Notes under the pieces: generated by a model
Told to the model about the DNA's origin: nothing
The model's database searches: none
What the model saw: only the letters and a program-made list of their open reading frames with translations
Program-made: the position numbers and the translations under genes
Shown here: in pieces, positions 1 through 6,610 of the stretch
Layout: every line of letters begins with the position of its first letter
Position numbering within the stretch: the stretch's first letter is position 1
Assembly (NCBI GenBank): GCA_031284645.1
Contig: JAITXS010000112.1
Location: forward strand, 1 to 7,034
Length of the DNA: 7,034 bases
Direction of reading: 5' to 3'
Source: Spirochaetaceae bacterium
Lineage (GTDB): Bacteria; Spirochaetota; Spirochaetia; Treponematales; Breznakiellaceae

Positions 1-575
1 AAGAATGGAAATCCGGTATGGCGGAGCTTATCAAAACCGCCCTTTTAGACGCAAGCAATGATTTTCTTAACAATATCAAGACGCTGAAAACGGGGATTTC
101 TTCTCCCGATTTTCCGTCAAATTTACTTGAAAGTTCCGTGTTTTTGGACTGCATAGCCCGTTCAATCGCCATTAAAGGGCGTATTGTGGAAGCGGACCCA
201 AAGGAAACTGGAACTGAGAGAGTTCTGCTGAATTTAGGACACACCTTTGGACATGCTTTGGAAGCTTCCCTCGGACTTGGTACTATATCGCACGGGGAAG
301 CGGTTGCGTGGGGCATTTCCCGTTCTGTCGAATTAGGATGCGCCCTGGGGATTACAGAGCAAGAAAGGGCAAAAGAAATCCTTGAGGTACTCAAGGATTT
401 CGGATATGAAACAAGGGCAGGTTATTCTATGGATAAAAAATTTTTTATGGATGCACTCTTAAATGATAAGAAAAAAAAGTCGGGTAAACTCACCTTTATT
501 ATTCCAGCTCTTCACGGAGCGCAAGTTGTTTCTTCCGACAAGATAAAGGCGGAATTATTAGAGCAAATTATTTAA
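1..575 (+). CDS. aroB: 3-dehydroquinate synthase, C-terminal part (5' end outside window)
   Basis: AroB converts DAHP to 3-dehydroquinate, the second step of the cytosolic shikimate pathway, using NAD and a divalent metal. The reading frame is already open at the left edge (codons from position 3), and the residues before the Met at 18 continue the family pattern SGMAELIK, so that Met is internal and the true start lies upstream. Family hallmarks follow: D-P-K-E-T-G near 196-213, then L-N-L-G-H-T-F-G-H-A (about 234-257) and S-H-G-E-A-V-A (about 288-308), which carry the histidines known in the family as metal and substrate ligands. A D-K-K-K-K-S-G stretch and a normal family C-terminus end at TAA 573-575. 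An A8 run (471-478) lies in the frame without disrupting it. The next gene starts 17 nt downstream, so cotranscription is likely. Identification is secure; only the extent is partial. Confidence 0.93.
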   Translation, partial: EWKSGMAELIKTALLDASNDFLNNIKTLKTGISSPDFPSNLLESSVFLDCIARSIAIKGRIVEADPKETGTERVLLNLGHTFGHALEASLGLGTISHGEAVAWGISRSVELGCALGITEQERAKEILEVLKDFGYETRAGYSMDKKFFMDALLNDKKKKSGKLTFIIPALHGAQVVSSDKIKAELLEQII

Positions 576-592
576 TTCGGCAGAAAAAGTCT

Positions 593-2176
593 TTGAAATT
601 AAAAGCTTGTTTTTTATTCTATTTTCTCTTATCTTCCGTTGTTCTTTTTGCACAGGAACAGGCTGACGATGAAAAGGTTATTTTTTATATAAGGAACATC
701 GATTTTGATATTAGCGGAAAAGGCATAACGGGAAAAACCAAACAATTTGCCCTGCTTCACAATGGAGAATTCAAAGAGGGCGAAAGAATCATTGGCAAGA
801 CGGCGCTGGAAAAATATATCGAGGATAAGACGCAGCTTCTTATCAATCAGCGCGTATTGGAATCGGTTAAAATCATATATGTATTAGGAGAAATTGAGGA
901 GGACCAAACCCCGGTCGATCTTTTAGTTACCACCGTTGACAGCAATAATTTTCTTGTACTTCCCGAACCGAAATTCAGCTCTTCAAGCGGTTTCGATGTG
1001 GAATTAAAGTTAAGAGATTATAATTTCTTGGGTACTATGAGTCCGCTCCGTTTCGATATAGGTTATTCGCTTGATGAAGATGAACTATGGAATTGGTCTA
1101 AAGGGTCATTCAATTTTGTTATTGATTCCGATACGCCTTTTACCCTTTTCGGATATAAATGGAATTTTAATTTTGATCATGACTTTAGTTATACCTTTGG
1201 AGAACCTTTATATTACAAAAATGTTACCGGCATTTCAATGAATCTTCCATTCAGACGGACCACCTTTACTGCCGGATTTGATGAGAATATCGTCTTTAAT
1301 GAAAGAAATGCAACTATGCATCAAGCGGAATTCGGTCGGTACGCTTTTTTTTATATGTCAAGCGAATTATATGCATCTTGGAAAATCCCTTTTGGAATCA
1401 GCATTGGTAAATCCGGCGGATTCGGCGAATTAACCTATACGCCTAAATTATCGGGAAAAATAAAGTACAGCCCTCGAGGGTTAGACGAAATTAGGCGGGG
1501 ATTCGTCTTAACGATGAGTCATACTCTTGGATTCGGTAGAATAAATTGGATAGAAAATTACCGGAATGGTATTGAAGCATCTATAGATAATACAAATGCT
1601 TTTAATTTCTACAGAAAAGACTGGGATATTAATTGGTCTATTTCAGGGGCAGCCCATAAATATATACGGAATTTTTTCGGTATATCAGGAAGAGTAAGAC
1701 TTAAACAGTGGTTCTTTACCAATTCTTTTTTAGGCGGACGGTATCCCGCCTATGCTGAAGTAGGAGATGTCCTCAGAGGCATTATAGACGATGATATTAT
1801 CGCTGAAAATGCAGGCGTTATGCTTTCGATGAGCCTCGATATTCCCATTCGTATACTGCATTTTGTTCCCTCGGAGTGGTTTCATTCAAGAAAACTTAGA
1901 TATATCAATTTTGACCTTCATTTTTCTCCGTTTATGGATATTGCCTTTCTATACGGACATAAAAATGTATCTTGGAAAAACGGTTTAATCGAATCATCGG
2001 AAAAAAGTAATTTCTCTCCGTTGATTTCCGCAGGCGTAGAATTTATCGTGTTTCCGCTCTCGTGGCGGAGTATCTATATGCGGTTAAGTCTCGGCTACAA
2101 TATAAATAAACTTATAAAAACAAAAAATTTGCCTCTATACGATGAGGTATTTATCGGTGTAGGACATCAGTATTAA
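593..2176 (+). CDS. Omp85-like outer-membrane protein: signal peptide, one POTRA-like domain, beta-barrel
   Basis: This 527-aa protein is probably exported and inserted in the outer membrane. Residues 1-20 form a signal peptide (basic MKLK start, hydrophobic core, cleavage likely after LFA-20). Residues about 28-112 look like one POTRA domain: a beta strand with IRNIDF, helices with L-x-x-Y-I and L-L-I-N-Q-R-V-L-E-S-V, then two strands ending in V-D-L-L-V-T-T-V. From about 115 to the end the chain alternates polar and aromatic/hydrophobic residues, rich in F, Y, W and G, as in a transmembrane barrel. V-L-R-G-I (393-397) resembles the (V/I)RG(F/Y) motif of the Omp85 L6 hairpin, and the last residue is Tyr, as in a barrel-assembly signal. 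The TTG start is chosen because it gives a perfect signal peptide and no ATG lies nearby in frame; the ribosome site is weak (purine run 582-590). The size is far below a five-POTRA BamA. Its substrate is unknown; no link to phosphonate synthesis is visible beyond adjacency. Confidence 0.62.
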   Translation: MKLKACFLFYFLLSSVVLFAQEQADDEKVIFYIRNIDFDISGKGITGKTKQFALLHNGEFKEGERIIGKTALEKYIEDKTQLLINQRVLESVKIIYVLGEIEEDQTPVDLLVTTVDSNNFLVLPEPKFSSSSGFDVELKLRDYNFLGTMSPLRFDIGYSLDEDELWNWSKGSFNFVIDSDTPFTLFGYKWNFNFDHDFSYTFGEPLYYKNVTGISMNLPFRRTTFTAGFDENIVFNERNATMHQAEFGRYAFFYMSSELYASWKIPFGISIGKSGGFGELTYTPKLSGKIKYSPRGLDEIRRGFVLTMSHTLGFGRINWIENYRNGIEASIDNTNAFNFYRKDWDINWSISGAAHKYIRNFFGISGRVRLKQWFFTNSFLGGRYPAYAEVGDVLRGIIDDDIIAENAGVMLSMSLDIPIRILHFVPSEWFHSRKLRYINFDLHFSPFMDIAFLYGHKNVSWKNGLIESSEKSNFSPLISAGVEFIVFPLSWRSIYMRLSLGYNINKLIKTKNLPLYDEVFIGVGHQY

Positions 2177-2177
2177 A

Positions 2178-2183
2178 AAGGAG
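2178..2183 (+). promoter_or_regulatory. Ribosome binding site deciding the GTG start of the PEP mutase gene
   Basis: AAGGAG lies 5 nt before GTG 2189, right after the stop codon of the upstream gene (TAA 2174-2176). It is the strongest Shine-Dalgarno sequence in the window and supports GTG as the start, because no alternative ATG with a comparable site occurs before the conserved V-I-Y-L-G strand of the first domain. Confidence 0.8.
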
Positions 2184-2188
2184 CGTAG

Positions 2189-3502
2189 GTGGAACAAGGT
2201 ACGCAAAAAGTAATTTATCTTGGTATGCGGGGCGATATTATTCACCCAGGTATTATTAATATTATCTCTGAAGGTGAAAAACACGGGCAAGTACTTGTTG
2301 GTTTACTCACAGATACCGCTATTGCCCAGCATAAACGGCTGCCGTACCTATCGTATGAACAGCGGAAAAAGGTTATTGAAAACATCAAAGGCGTATCGCG
2401 TGTAGTAGCGCAGGAAGAATGGAGTTATGTGCCGAATTTGCGGAAATATAAGCCCGATGCAATAATTCATGGCGATGATTGGAAAAGCGGTCTTTTGCAA
2501 AAGGAACGCGAAGATGTGTTCGCCGTGATGAAGGAACTTGGCGGCGAAGTGATTGAAATTCCCTATACTGTGGGGGTTGATTCTTCCGCGCTAAACGAGG
2601 CGATGCGTTCTATCGGCACCACGCCGAATGTTCGTCTAAAAACGCTTCGCAGACTCATTGATATAAAGCCGATGGTTAGGATCATGGAGGCGCATTCAGG
2701 GCTTTCGGGCTTGATTATCGAGCATCTCGAAGTTACCAAAGCTGATGGACTCCATAGTTTTGATGGTATGTGGTCGTCGAGTCTAACCGATTCAGCGAGT
2801 AAGGGCAAGCCCGATATTGAAGCTGTCGATCTTACCACGCGGTTGCAAGACCTTACCAATATCCTTGAATGTACCACCAAGCCGATCATTTTTGACGGTG
2901 ATACAGGCGGAAAACCGGAGCATTTTGTGTTTACGGTGCGCACCCTTGAACGGAACGGCGTATCGGCGGTCATAATTGAAGACAAAATCGGACTTAAAAA
3001 GAATTCGTTATTCGGAACTGATGTTAGGCAGGAATTGAGTCTTATCCCTGAATTTTGTGATAAGATCAGTGCAGGAAAACGGGCGCAAGTTACAAAAGAC
3101 TTTATGATTATTGCACGGCTTGAAAGTTTGATTGCAGGCTACCCTGTGTCGGATGCGCTTGAGCGGGCAAAAGCCTATATTGCGGCAGGTGCGGACGGCA
3201 TTATGATACACAGCAAGGAAAAGTCCGGTGCCGATATCAAAGCATTTTGCGAACAATTTCGTACCGAATACACCCATGTGCCGATTGTCCTCGTCCCCAC
3301 AACCTACAATCAATTTACCGAAAAGGAACTTGCTTTGTGGGGAGCAAACATCATTATCTATGCAAACCATATGCTTCGTGCGTCTTACCCTGCAATGTTG
3401 AATGTTGCCAAGACGATTCTTGAAAACGAGCGCTCTCTTGAAACAGATCCGCTCTGTATGCCGATTAAACAGATACTTGAATTAATTCCTGGCGGGAAGT
3501 AA
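2189..3502 (+). CDS. pepM: Phosphoenolpyruvate mutase with N-terminal cytidylyltransferase-like domain
   Basis: PEP mutase rearranges phosphoenolpyruvate to phosphonopyruvate, making the C-P bond that opens phosphonate biosynthesis. The 437-aa protein has two domains. Residues about 7-140 are a cytidylyltransferase-like Rossmann domain: V-I-Y-L-G strand, H19-P-G-I22 in place of HxGH, V-G-L-L-T-D, Y-E-Q-R, H-G-D-D-W (94-98). Residues about 150-430 are the isocitrate lyase-superfamily mutase: W195-S-S-S, D236-G-D-T-G (Mg/phosphoryl site), the diagnostic E-D-K-I-G-L-K-K-N-S (264-273), and later A-R-L-E-S and A-D-G-I-M-I-H. The EDKxGxKxNS signature separates mutases from lyases. The same domain order is known in Fom1 of fosfomycin biosynthesis, where the N-terminal domain cytidylylates 2-hydroxyethylphosphonate. 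Here the second His of HxGH is Ile, so activity of that domain is doubtful. The gene starts 12 nt after the outer-membrane protein gene and ends 8 nt before the decarboxylase gene, as in an operon. Confidence 0.93.
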   Translation: MEQGTQKVIYLGMRGDIIHPGIINIISEGEKHGQVLVGLLTDTAIAQHKRLPYLSYEQRKKVIENIKGVSRVVAQEEWSYVPNLRKYKPDAIIHGDDWKSGLLQKEREDVFAVMKELGGEVIEIPYTVGVDSSALNEAMRSIGTTPNVRLKTLRRLIDIKPMVRIMEAHSGLSGLIIEHLEVTKADGLHSFDGMWSSSLTDSASKGKPDIEAVDLTTRLQDLTNILECTTKPIIFDGDTGGKPEHFVFTVRTLERNGVSAVIIEDKIGLKKNSLFGTDVRQELSLIPEFCDKISAGKRAQVTKDFMIIARLESLIAGYPVSDALERAKAYIAAGADGIMIHSKEKSGADIKAFCEQFRTEYTHVPIVLVPTTYNQFTEKELALWGANIIIYANHMLRASYPAMLNVAKTILENERSLETDPLCMPIKQILELIPGGK

Positions 3503-3510
3503 TAACAATT

Positions 3511-4659
3511 ATGATTGAAGCGGAATATTTTTATAAACAACTGCTTGATTTTGGCGTTGACTTTTTTACCGGTGTGCCTGATTCGCTGCTCAAAAGTTTT
3601 TGTGCGTATATCACTGATAATGCAGATGAAAACAAACACATTATTGCGGTGAATGAGGGAGCCGCTGTTGCACTGGCGGCGGGGTATTACTTTGCGTCAG
3701 GCGCTTATCCGCTTGTGTATATGCAGAATTCCGGCATTGGAAACGCGGTTAATCCATTGCTCTCCCTCGCCGACCCCGATGTATACCGCATTCCGATGCT
3801 GCTCGTTATTGGCTGGCGCGGGGAACCGGGTGTATATGACGAGCCTCAGCATGTAAAGCAGGGGAAAACAACATGCGGGTTATTGGAAGCGATGGGTATT
3901 TCCTATGCGGTATTGGAAAAAACGGAAGACGGAGTATGCCGTCAGATCAATACTTGTTTCCATACGTTAGCAAAGACATACGCCCCGTACGCCTTTGTTG
4001 TGCAAAAAGATACCTTTGCCCCATATATGCTGCAAAACAAATCTCCGGATCCAGCGGGTGCTGAAATGACCCGTGAAGAAGCAATCGAGAAAATTATTCT
4101 CGCCGAAGGCAGTAAAGACCGCGGAATTTTTATTTCAACTACCGGTATGATATCCCGTGAACTGTATGAACTACGTGAGAAATACAGGGCAGGGCATGAG
4201 CGGGATTTTCTAACGGTTGGTTCTATGGGGCATGCCTCCTCAATAGCGCTTAGCATCGCACTTCAAAAGCCGGAACTTTCAGTGTTCTGTCTTGACGGGG
4301 ACGGTGCGGTACTTATGCATATGGGGGCGCTTGCATCAATCGGTGTAAAAAAGCCGCGAAACTTGTGCCACATCGTACTCAACAACGGAGCGCATGATTC
4401 GGTAGGCGGTCAACCTACCATAGCGCCGTTCATCGATATACCAGAGATAGCCCGCGCATGCGGCTATGCCCATGTGTATGCGGCAAGAACACTGGAAGAA
4501 TTACAGACAGCTCTTGCTGCCGCAAACGCTGAAAAAGAAGACGGCGCAACATTTATCGAAGTACGGGTCAAAAAAGGCGCCCGAAAAGACTTGGGCAGAC
4601 CAAAATCAACACCTGCGGAAAATAAAGATGATCTGATGAAATATATGAATGGAAAGTAA
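3511..4659 (+). CDS. aepY: Phosphonopyruvate decarboxylase (ThDP-dependent)
   Basis: Converts phosphonopyruvate to phosphonoacetaldehyde and CO2, the irreversible step that pulls the unfavourable mutase reaction forward. The protein is 382 aa, near the usual family length. Seen: G-V-P-D-S-L (21-26) in the N-terminal pyrimidine-binding domain, N-E-G-A-A with the conserved ThDP-activating Glu at 49, the family-specific G-W-R-G-E-P-G-V-Y-D-E-P-Q-H (101-114), and the ThDP/Mg motif running from G-D-G (263-265) to N-N (291-292), followed by G-A-H-D-S-V-G-G-Q-P-T. The last motif is typical of phosphonopyruvate/sulfopyruvate decarboxylases; the neighbouring PEP mutase makes phosphonopyruvate the substrate. 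ATG 3511 follows the upstream stop by 8 nt, with a modest site GGGAAG (3494-3499). Its stop codon TAA is formed by the left end of the inverted-repeat element at 4657-4745, so the C-terminus ...MNGK may be slightly shortened. Confidence 0.92.
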   Translation: MIEAEYFYKQLLDFGVDFFTGVPDSLLKSFCAYITDNADENKHIIAVNEGAAVALAAGYYFASGAYPLVYMQNSGIGNAVNPLLSLADPDVYRIPMLLVIGWRGEPGVYDEPQHVKQGKTTCGLLEAMGISYAVLEKTEDGVCRQINTCFHTLAKTYAPYAFVVQKDTFAPYMLQNKSPDPAGAEMTREEAIEKIILAEGSKDRGIFISTTGMISRELYELREKYRAGHERDFLTVGSMGHASSIALSIALQKPELSVFCLDGDGAVLMHMGALASIGVKKPRNLCHIVLNNGAHDSVGGQPTIAPFIDIPEIARACGYAHVYAARTLEELQTALAAANAEKEDGATFIEVRVKKGARKDLGRPKSTPAENKDDLMKYMNGK

Positions 4660-4745
4660 CTATTCAGTCGGACATCCGTCAGCAGTGGTTTTTCGGAACG
4701 AAAGGGGTGCAGCCCCCTTTTTTCCGCTATCCGATTGAATAGTTA
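4657..4745. repeat. 89-bp inverted-repeat element, possibly a MITE with TA target duplication
   Basis: Arms 4657-4672 and 4730-4745 are 16-bp inverted repeats with a single mismatch (G4667 against T4735, which becomes a G-U wobble in RNA). Both outer ends are TA, giving 14-bp terminal repeats flanked by TA if TA is the target duplication, as for IS630/mariner-type transposition. The 57-bp centre holds a second nested hairpin (4694-4726) and no coding region. The left arm includes the stop codon of the decarboxylase gene; the right arm ends just before the fusion gene. Seen directly: the repeats and their positions. Inferred: a non-autonomous mobile element. An alternative is a purely regulatory mRNA hairpin. 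Copy number elsewhere in the genome cannot be judged from one window. Confidence 0.6.
4694..4726 (+). terminator. Terminator-like hairpin inside the inverted-repeat element
   Basis: AAAGGGG (4701-4707) pairs with CCCCTTT (4714-4720) around a 6-nt loop, and six T residues (4718-4723) follow the C run. CGGAA (4694-4698) can pair with TTCCG (4722-4726), extending the stem below a small internal loop. On the + strand this resembles an intrinsic terminator, although part of the T tract is engaged in the stem. It lies between two genes of one pathway, so partial read-through (attenuation) is more plausible than a full stop. On the - strand no T tract follows the stem. Confidence 0.5.
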
Positions 4746-4764
4746 CAATGGGAATTACTGATAA
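4746..4764 (+). other. Probable relic of the original 3' end of the decarboxylase gene
   Basis: If the inverted-repeat element is removed leaving one TA, the decarboxylase frame continues from ...MNGK through Y-N-G-N-Y to TGA (4759-4761), immediately followed in frame by TAA (4762-4764). This tandem stop sits 13 nt before the ATG of the next gene and abuts its ribosome site. This is a reconstruction, not a direct observation of an ancestral allele; it relies on the element being an insertion at TA. Confidence 0.45.
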
Positions 4765-4769
4765 AGGGA
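4764..4769 (+). promoter_or_regulatory. Ribosome binding site deciding the start of the fusion gene
   Basis: AAGGGA lies 5 nt before ATG 4775. The in-frame ATG at 4748 has no purine-rich site (its upstream sequence is the arm of the inverted repeat), and the nine residues it would add precede the normal beginning of the nucleotidyltransferase fold. Start 4775 is therefore preferred. Confidence 0.75.
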
Positions 4770-4774
4770 AAGTT

Positions 4775-6607
4775 ATGATAAAACAAGCAGTGATCTTGGC
4801 AGCCGGGCTTGGTTCACGTTTGAAAGAAAGAACTGAGGCAATGCCTAAGGGCTTTTTGGAGCTTAATGGCAAGGCAATTGTTGAATGGTCGGTACAGAAG
4901 CTGCTTGGTACAGGCATCGAAAAAATCATCATTGGGACTGGTCATTGCAGCCAAATGTATGATGGACTCGCAAAGAAGTACCCGGCAATTCAGACGGTGT
5001 ACAATGCAGCGTATGCGGAAACCGGCAGTATGGGGACACTGGAAGTCTGCGCTCCGCACATAACAGAAGATTTTTTATTGCTTGAGTCGGATTTGATCTA
5101 CGATGGCATCGGATTGTATGTCTTGCACAACGATCCGTATGAAAATACAATCCTTGCATCCGGTGCAACTCATTCAGGGGATGAGGTCTATCTTGAGACG
5201 GCGGCAGGCTTTCTCAAGGCGCTTTCTAAGGACAAAGCTTCCCTTGCTTCGGCGGATGGGGAGCTTGTCGGGATCAGTAAATTGACGCTGGCAATCCTTA
5301 AAGCAATGTGTGAATATGCCGCAAAGAGCCGCAGTACGTCGCCGAAAATGGAGTACGAACACGCAATAGCGGCGGTTAGCAGTGAATATCCGGTTTTTAT
5401 CCGCAAAATCGAATACTATGCGTGGCGTGAAATTGACGATGAAAATCATTTACGGATGGCGGAAACGGAAATTCTCCCCCGCATCCTCGAAAATGAATCA
5501 CTTCATACTGTCCGCCGTGAAGTACTGCTTAATCCGGGTCCTGCAACTACAACCGATACGGTAAAATACGCGCAGATAGCCGCGGATATTTGTCCGCGTG
5601 AAAAAGAATTCGGCCTACTGATGGCTGAAATGTGCCATGATCTTACCGCCTTTGTCGCCTCGCCCGCCGAATATGAAACGGTGATTTTCGGAGGTTCGGG
5701 GACTGCCGCAGACGAGGCGATGGTTTCTTCCTGCGTACCGGAAGATGGGCGTATTCTGATTGTTGACAACGGCTCCTACGGAGAGCGGCTTGCGAAAATC
5801 GCTTCGGTATATAAATTAAATTATGCCGTGTTTAAAAGCGAGCCGTACGAGGCAATTAATATTACCAAATTGGAAAACGAATTCAAGACGGGAAAATACA
5901 CTCACCTTGGAATTGTCTATCACGAAACGACAACAGGACTTCTTAACCCGCTGGAAAAAATCGGTCCGCTTGCAAAAAAATACCATCTAGTAACGGTAGT
6001 TGATGCCGTAAGCGCGTATGCCGGTATTCCTATGGATTTAGCGAAACTCGGTATTGATTTTATGGCGGCAACTTCCAATAAACTTATTCAAGGGATGGCA
6101 GGGGTCTGCTTTGTTATTTGTAAAAAACAAGAACTTGAAAAGATAAAAAATATTCCCATACGGAGTTATTATCTTAATTTGTACGACCAATATACGTATT
6201 TTGCTAAAAATAAGCAGACCCGTTTTACTCCGCCTGTCCAAACTCTCTACGCGCTTCATCAGGCGATTTTGGAGACTAAACAGGAAACGGTAGAGAAACG
6301 CTACAAACGGTATACGGAATGCTGGAAGATACTCGTTAGCGCGGTCAAAAAATACAACTTAAAGATGCTGGTGAAAGAAGAGGAACAATCCCATTTAATT
6401 ACCGCTATTTTTGATCCGGAAACCGAGAAGTACCGATTTGACGCGCTTCATGATTTTGCGCGGCGGCGCTCCTTTACGATTTACCCGGGAAAGCTAGGCA
6501 ATATCAGCACCTTTAGAATCGCCAATATCGGCGATATTCAACCTGAAGAAATGCAAAGATTTACTGAAGTGCTTAAATTGTACCTTGATTCTATTGATTG
6601 GAATTAA
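4775..6607 (+). CDS. pntC-phnW: Bifunctional AEP cytidylyltransferase / 2-aminoethylphosphonate-pyruvate transaminase
   Basis: A 610-aa fusion. Residues about 1-235 form a sugar-nucleotidyltransferase-like domain: I-L-A-A-G-L-G-S-R (7-15) with P24-K25, L-L-L-E-S-D (101-106, metal-binding Asp), and W-R-E-I-D-D (217-222). Residues about 246-610 form a class V PLP aminotransferase: L-N-P-G-P-A-T-T-T (252-260), G-S-G-T (307-310), D410-A-V-S (PLP pyridine contact), T-S-N-K with the Schiff-base Lys at 436, and F-R-I-A-N-I-G (580-586) with the substrate-binding Arg. The transaminase should run in the biosynthetic direction, making AEP from phosphonoacetaldehyde with alanine as amino donor; the first domain should make CMP-AEP from AEP and CTP. 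This order matches PntC-AEPT of T. denticola, which from memory has been characterised structurally and biochemically. The mutase and decarboxylase genes just upstream supply the substrate. Start chosen at 4775, not 4748, from the ribosome site. The gap of 115 nt to the upstream stop holds the inverted-repeat element; the next gene follows after 3 nt. Confidence 0.92.
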   Translation: MIKQAVILAAGLGSRLKERTEAMPKGFLELNGKAIVEWSVQKLLGTGIEKIIIGTGHCSQMYDGLAKKYPAIQTVYNAAYAETGSMGTLEVCAPHITEDFLLLESDLIYDGIGLYVLHNDPYENTILASGATHSGDEVYLETAAGFLKALSKDKASLASADGELVGISKLTLAILKAMCEYAAKSRSTSPKMEYEHAIAAVSSEYPVFIRKIEYYAWREIDDENHLRMAETEILPRILENESLHTVRREVLLNPGPATTTDTVKYAQIAADICPREKEFGLLMAEMCHDLTAFVASPAEYETVIFGGSGTAADEAMVSSCVPEDGRILIVDNGSYGERLAKIASVYKLNYAVFKSEPYEAINITKLENEFKTGKYTHLGIVYHETTTGLLNPLEKIGPLAKKYHLVTVVDAVSAYAGIPMDLAKLGIDFMAATSNKLIQGMAGVCFVICKKQELEKIKNIPIRSYYLNLYDQYTYFAKNKQTRFTPPVQTLYALHQAILETKQETVEKRYKRYTECWKILVSAVKKYNLKMLVKEEEQSHLITAIFDPETEKYRFDALHDFARRRSFTIYPGKLGNISTFRIANIGDIQPEEMQRFTEVLKLYLDSIDWN

Positions 6608-6610
6608 AAA

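Noticed and set aside
471..478. A8 homopolymer in aroB as a possible frameshift or phase-variation site
   Set aside because: The frame on both sides of the run is consistent with AroB to its normal end, so there is no sign of disruption, and AAA/AAG lysine codons are common here.
1911..1945. TTGACC with a TATGGA/TGGATA-like hexamer as an internal promoter for the phosphonate genes
   Set aside because: The match is weak, lies deep in the coding sequence of an AT-rich gene where such hexamers occur by chance, and nothing else marks a transcription start.
2563..2985. Antisense open frame of 140 codons within the PEP mutase gene
   Set aside because: It lies wholly opposite a gene with clear family motifs, its translation shows no recognisable domain, and no ribosome site or spacing supports it. 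The same holds for the antisense frames at 3008-3370, 3385-3639, 3942-4256, 4929-5168, 5174-5449 and 5503-5769.
3511..4659. Reading the decarboxylase as acetolactate synthase or sulfopyruvate decarboxylase
   Set aside because: It is too short for acetolactate synthase and lacks its FAD-domain middle region; placement between PEP mutase and AEP transaminase favours phosphonopyruvate over sulfopyruvate.
4748..4774. Upstream ATG 4748 as the start of the fusion gene
   Set aside because: It has no ribosome site, lies directly after the inverted-repeat arm, and adds nine residues before the family's normal N-terminus, while ATG 4775 has AAGGGA at good spacing.
4660..4932. Minus-strand open frame of 90 codons covering the inverted repeat and the fusion gene start
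   Set aside because: Its sequence is the reverse of the conserved nucleotidyltransferase motif and the palindromic element; nothing indicates coding on this strand.
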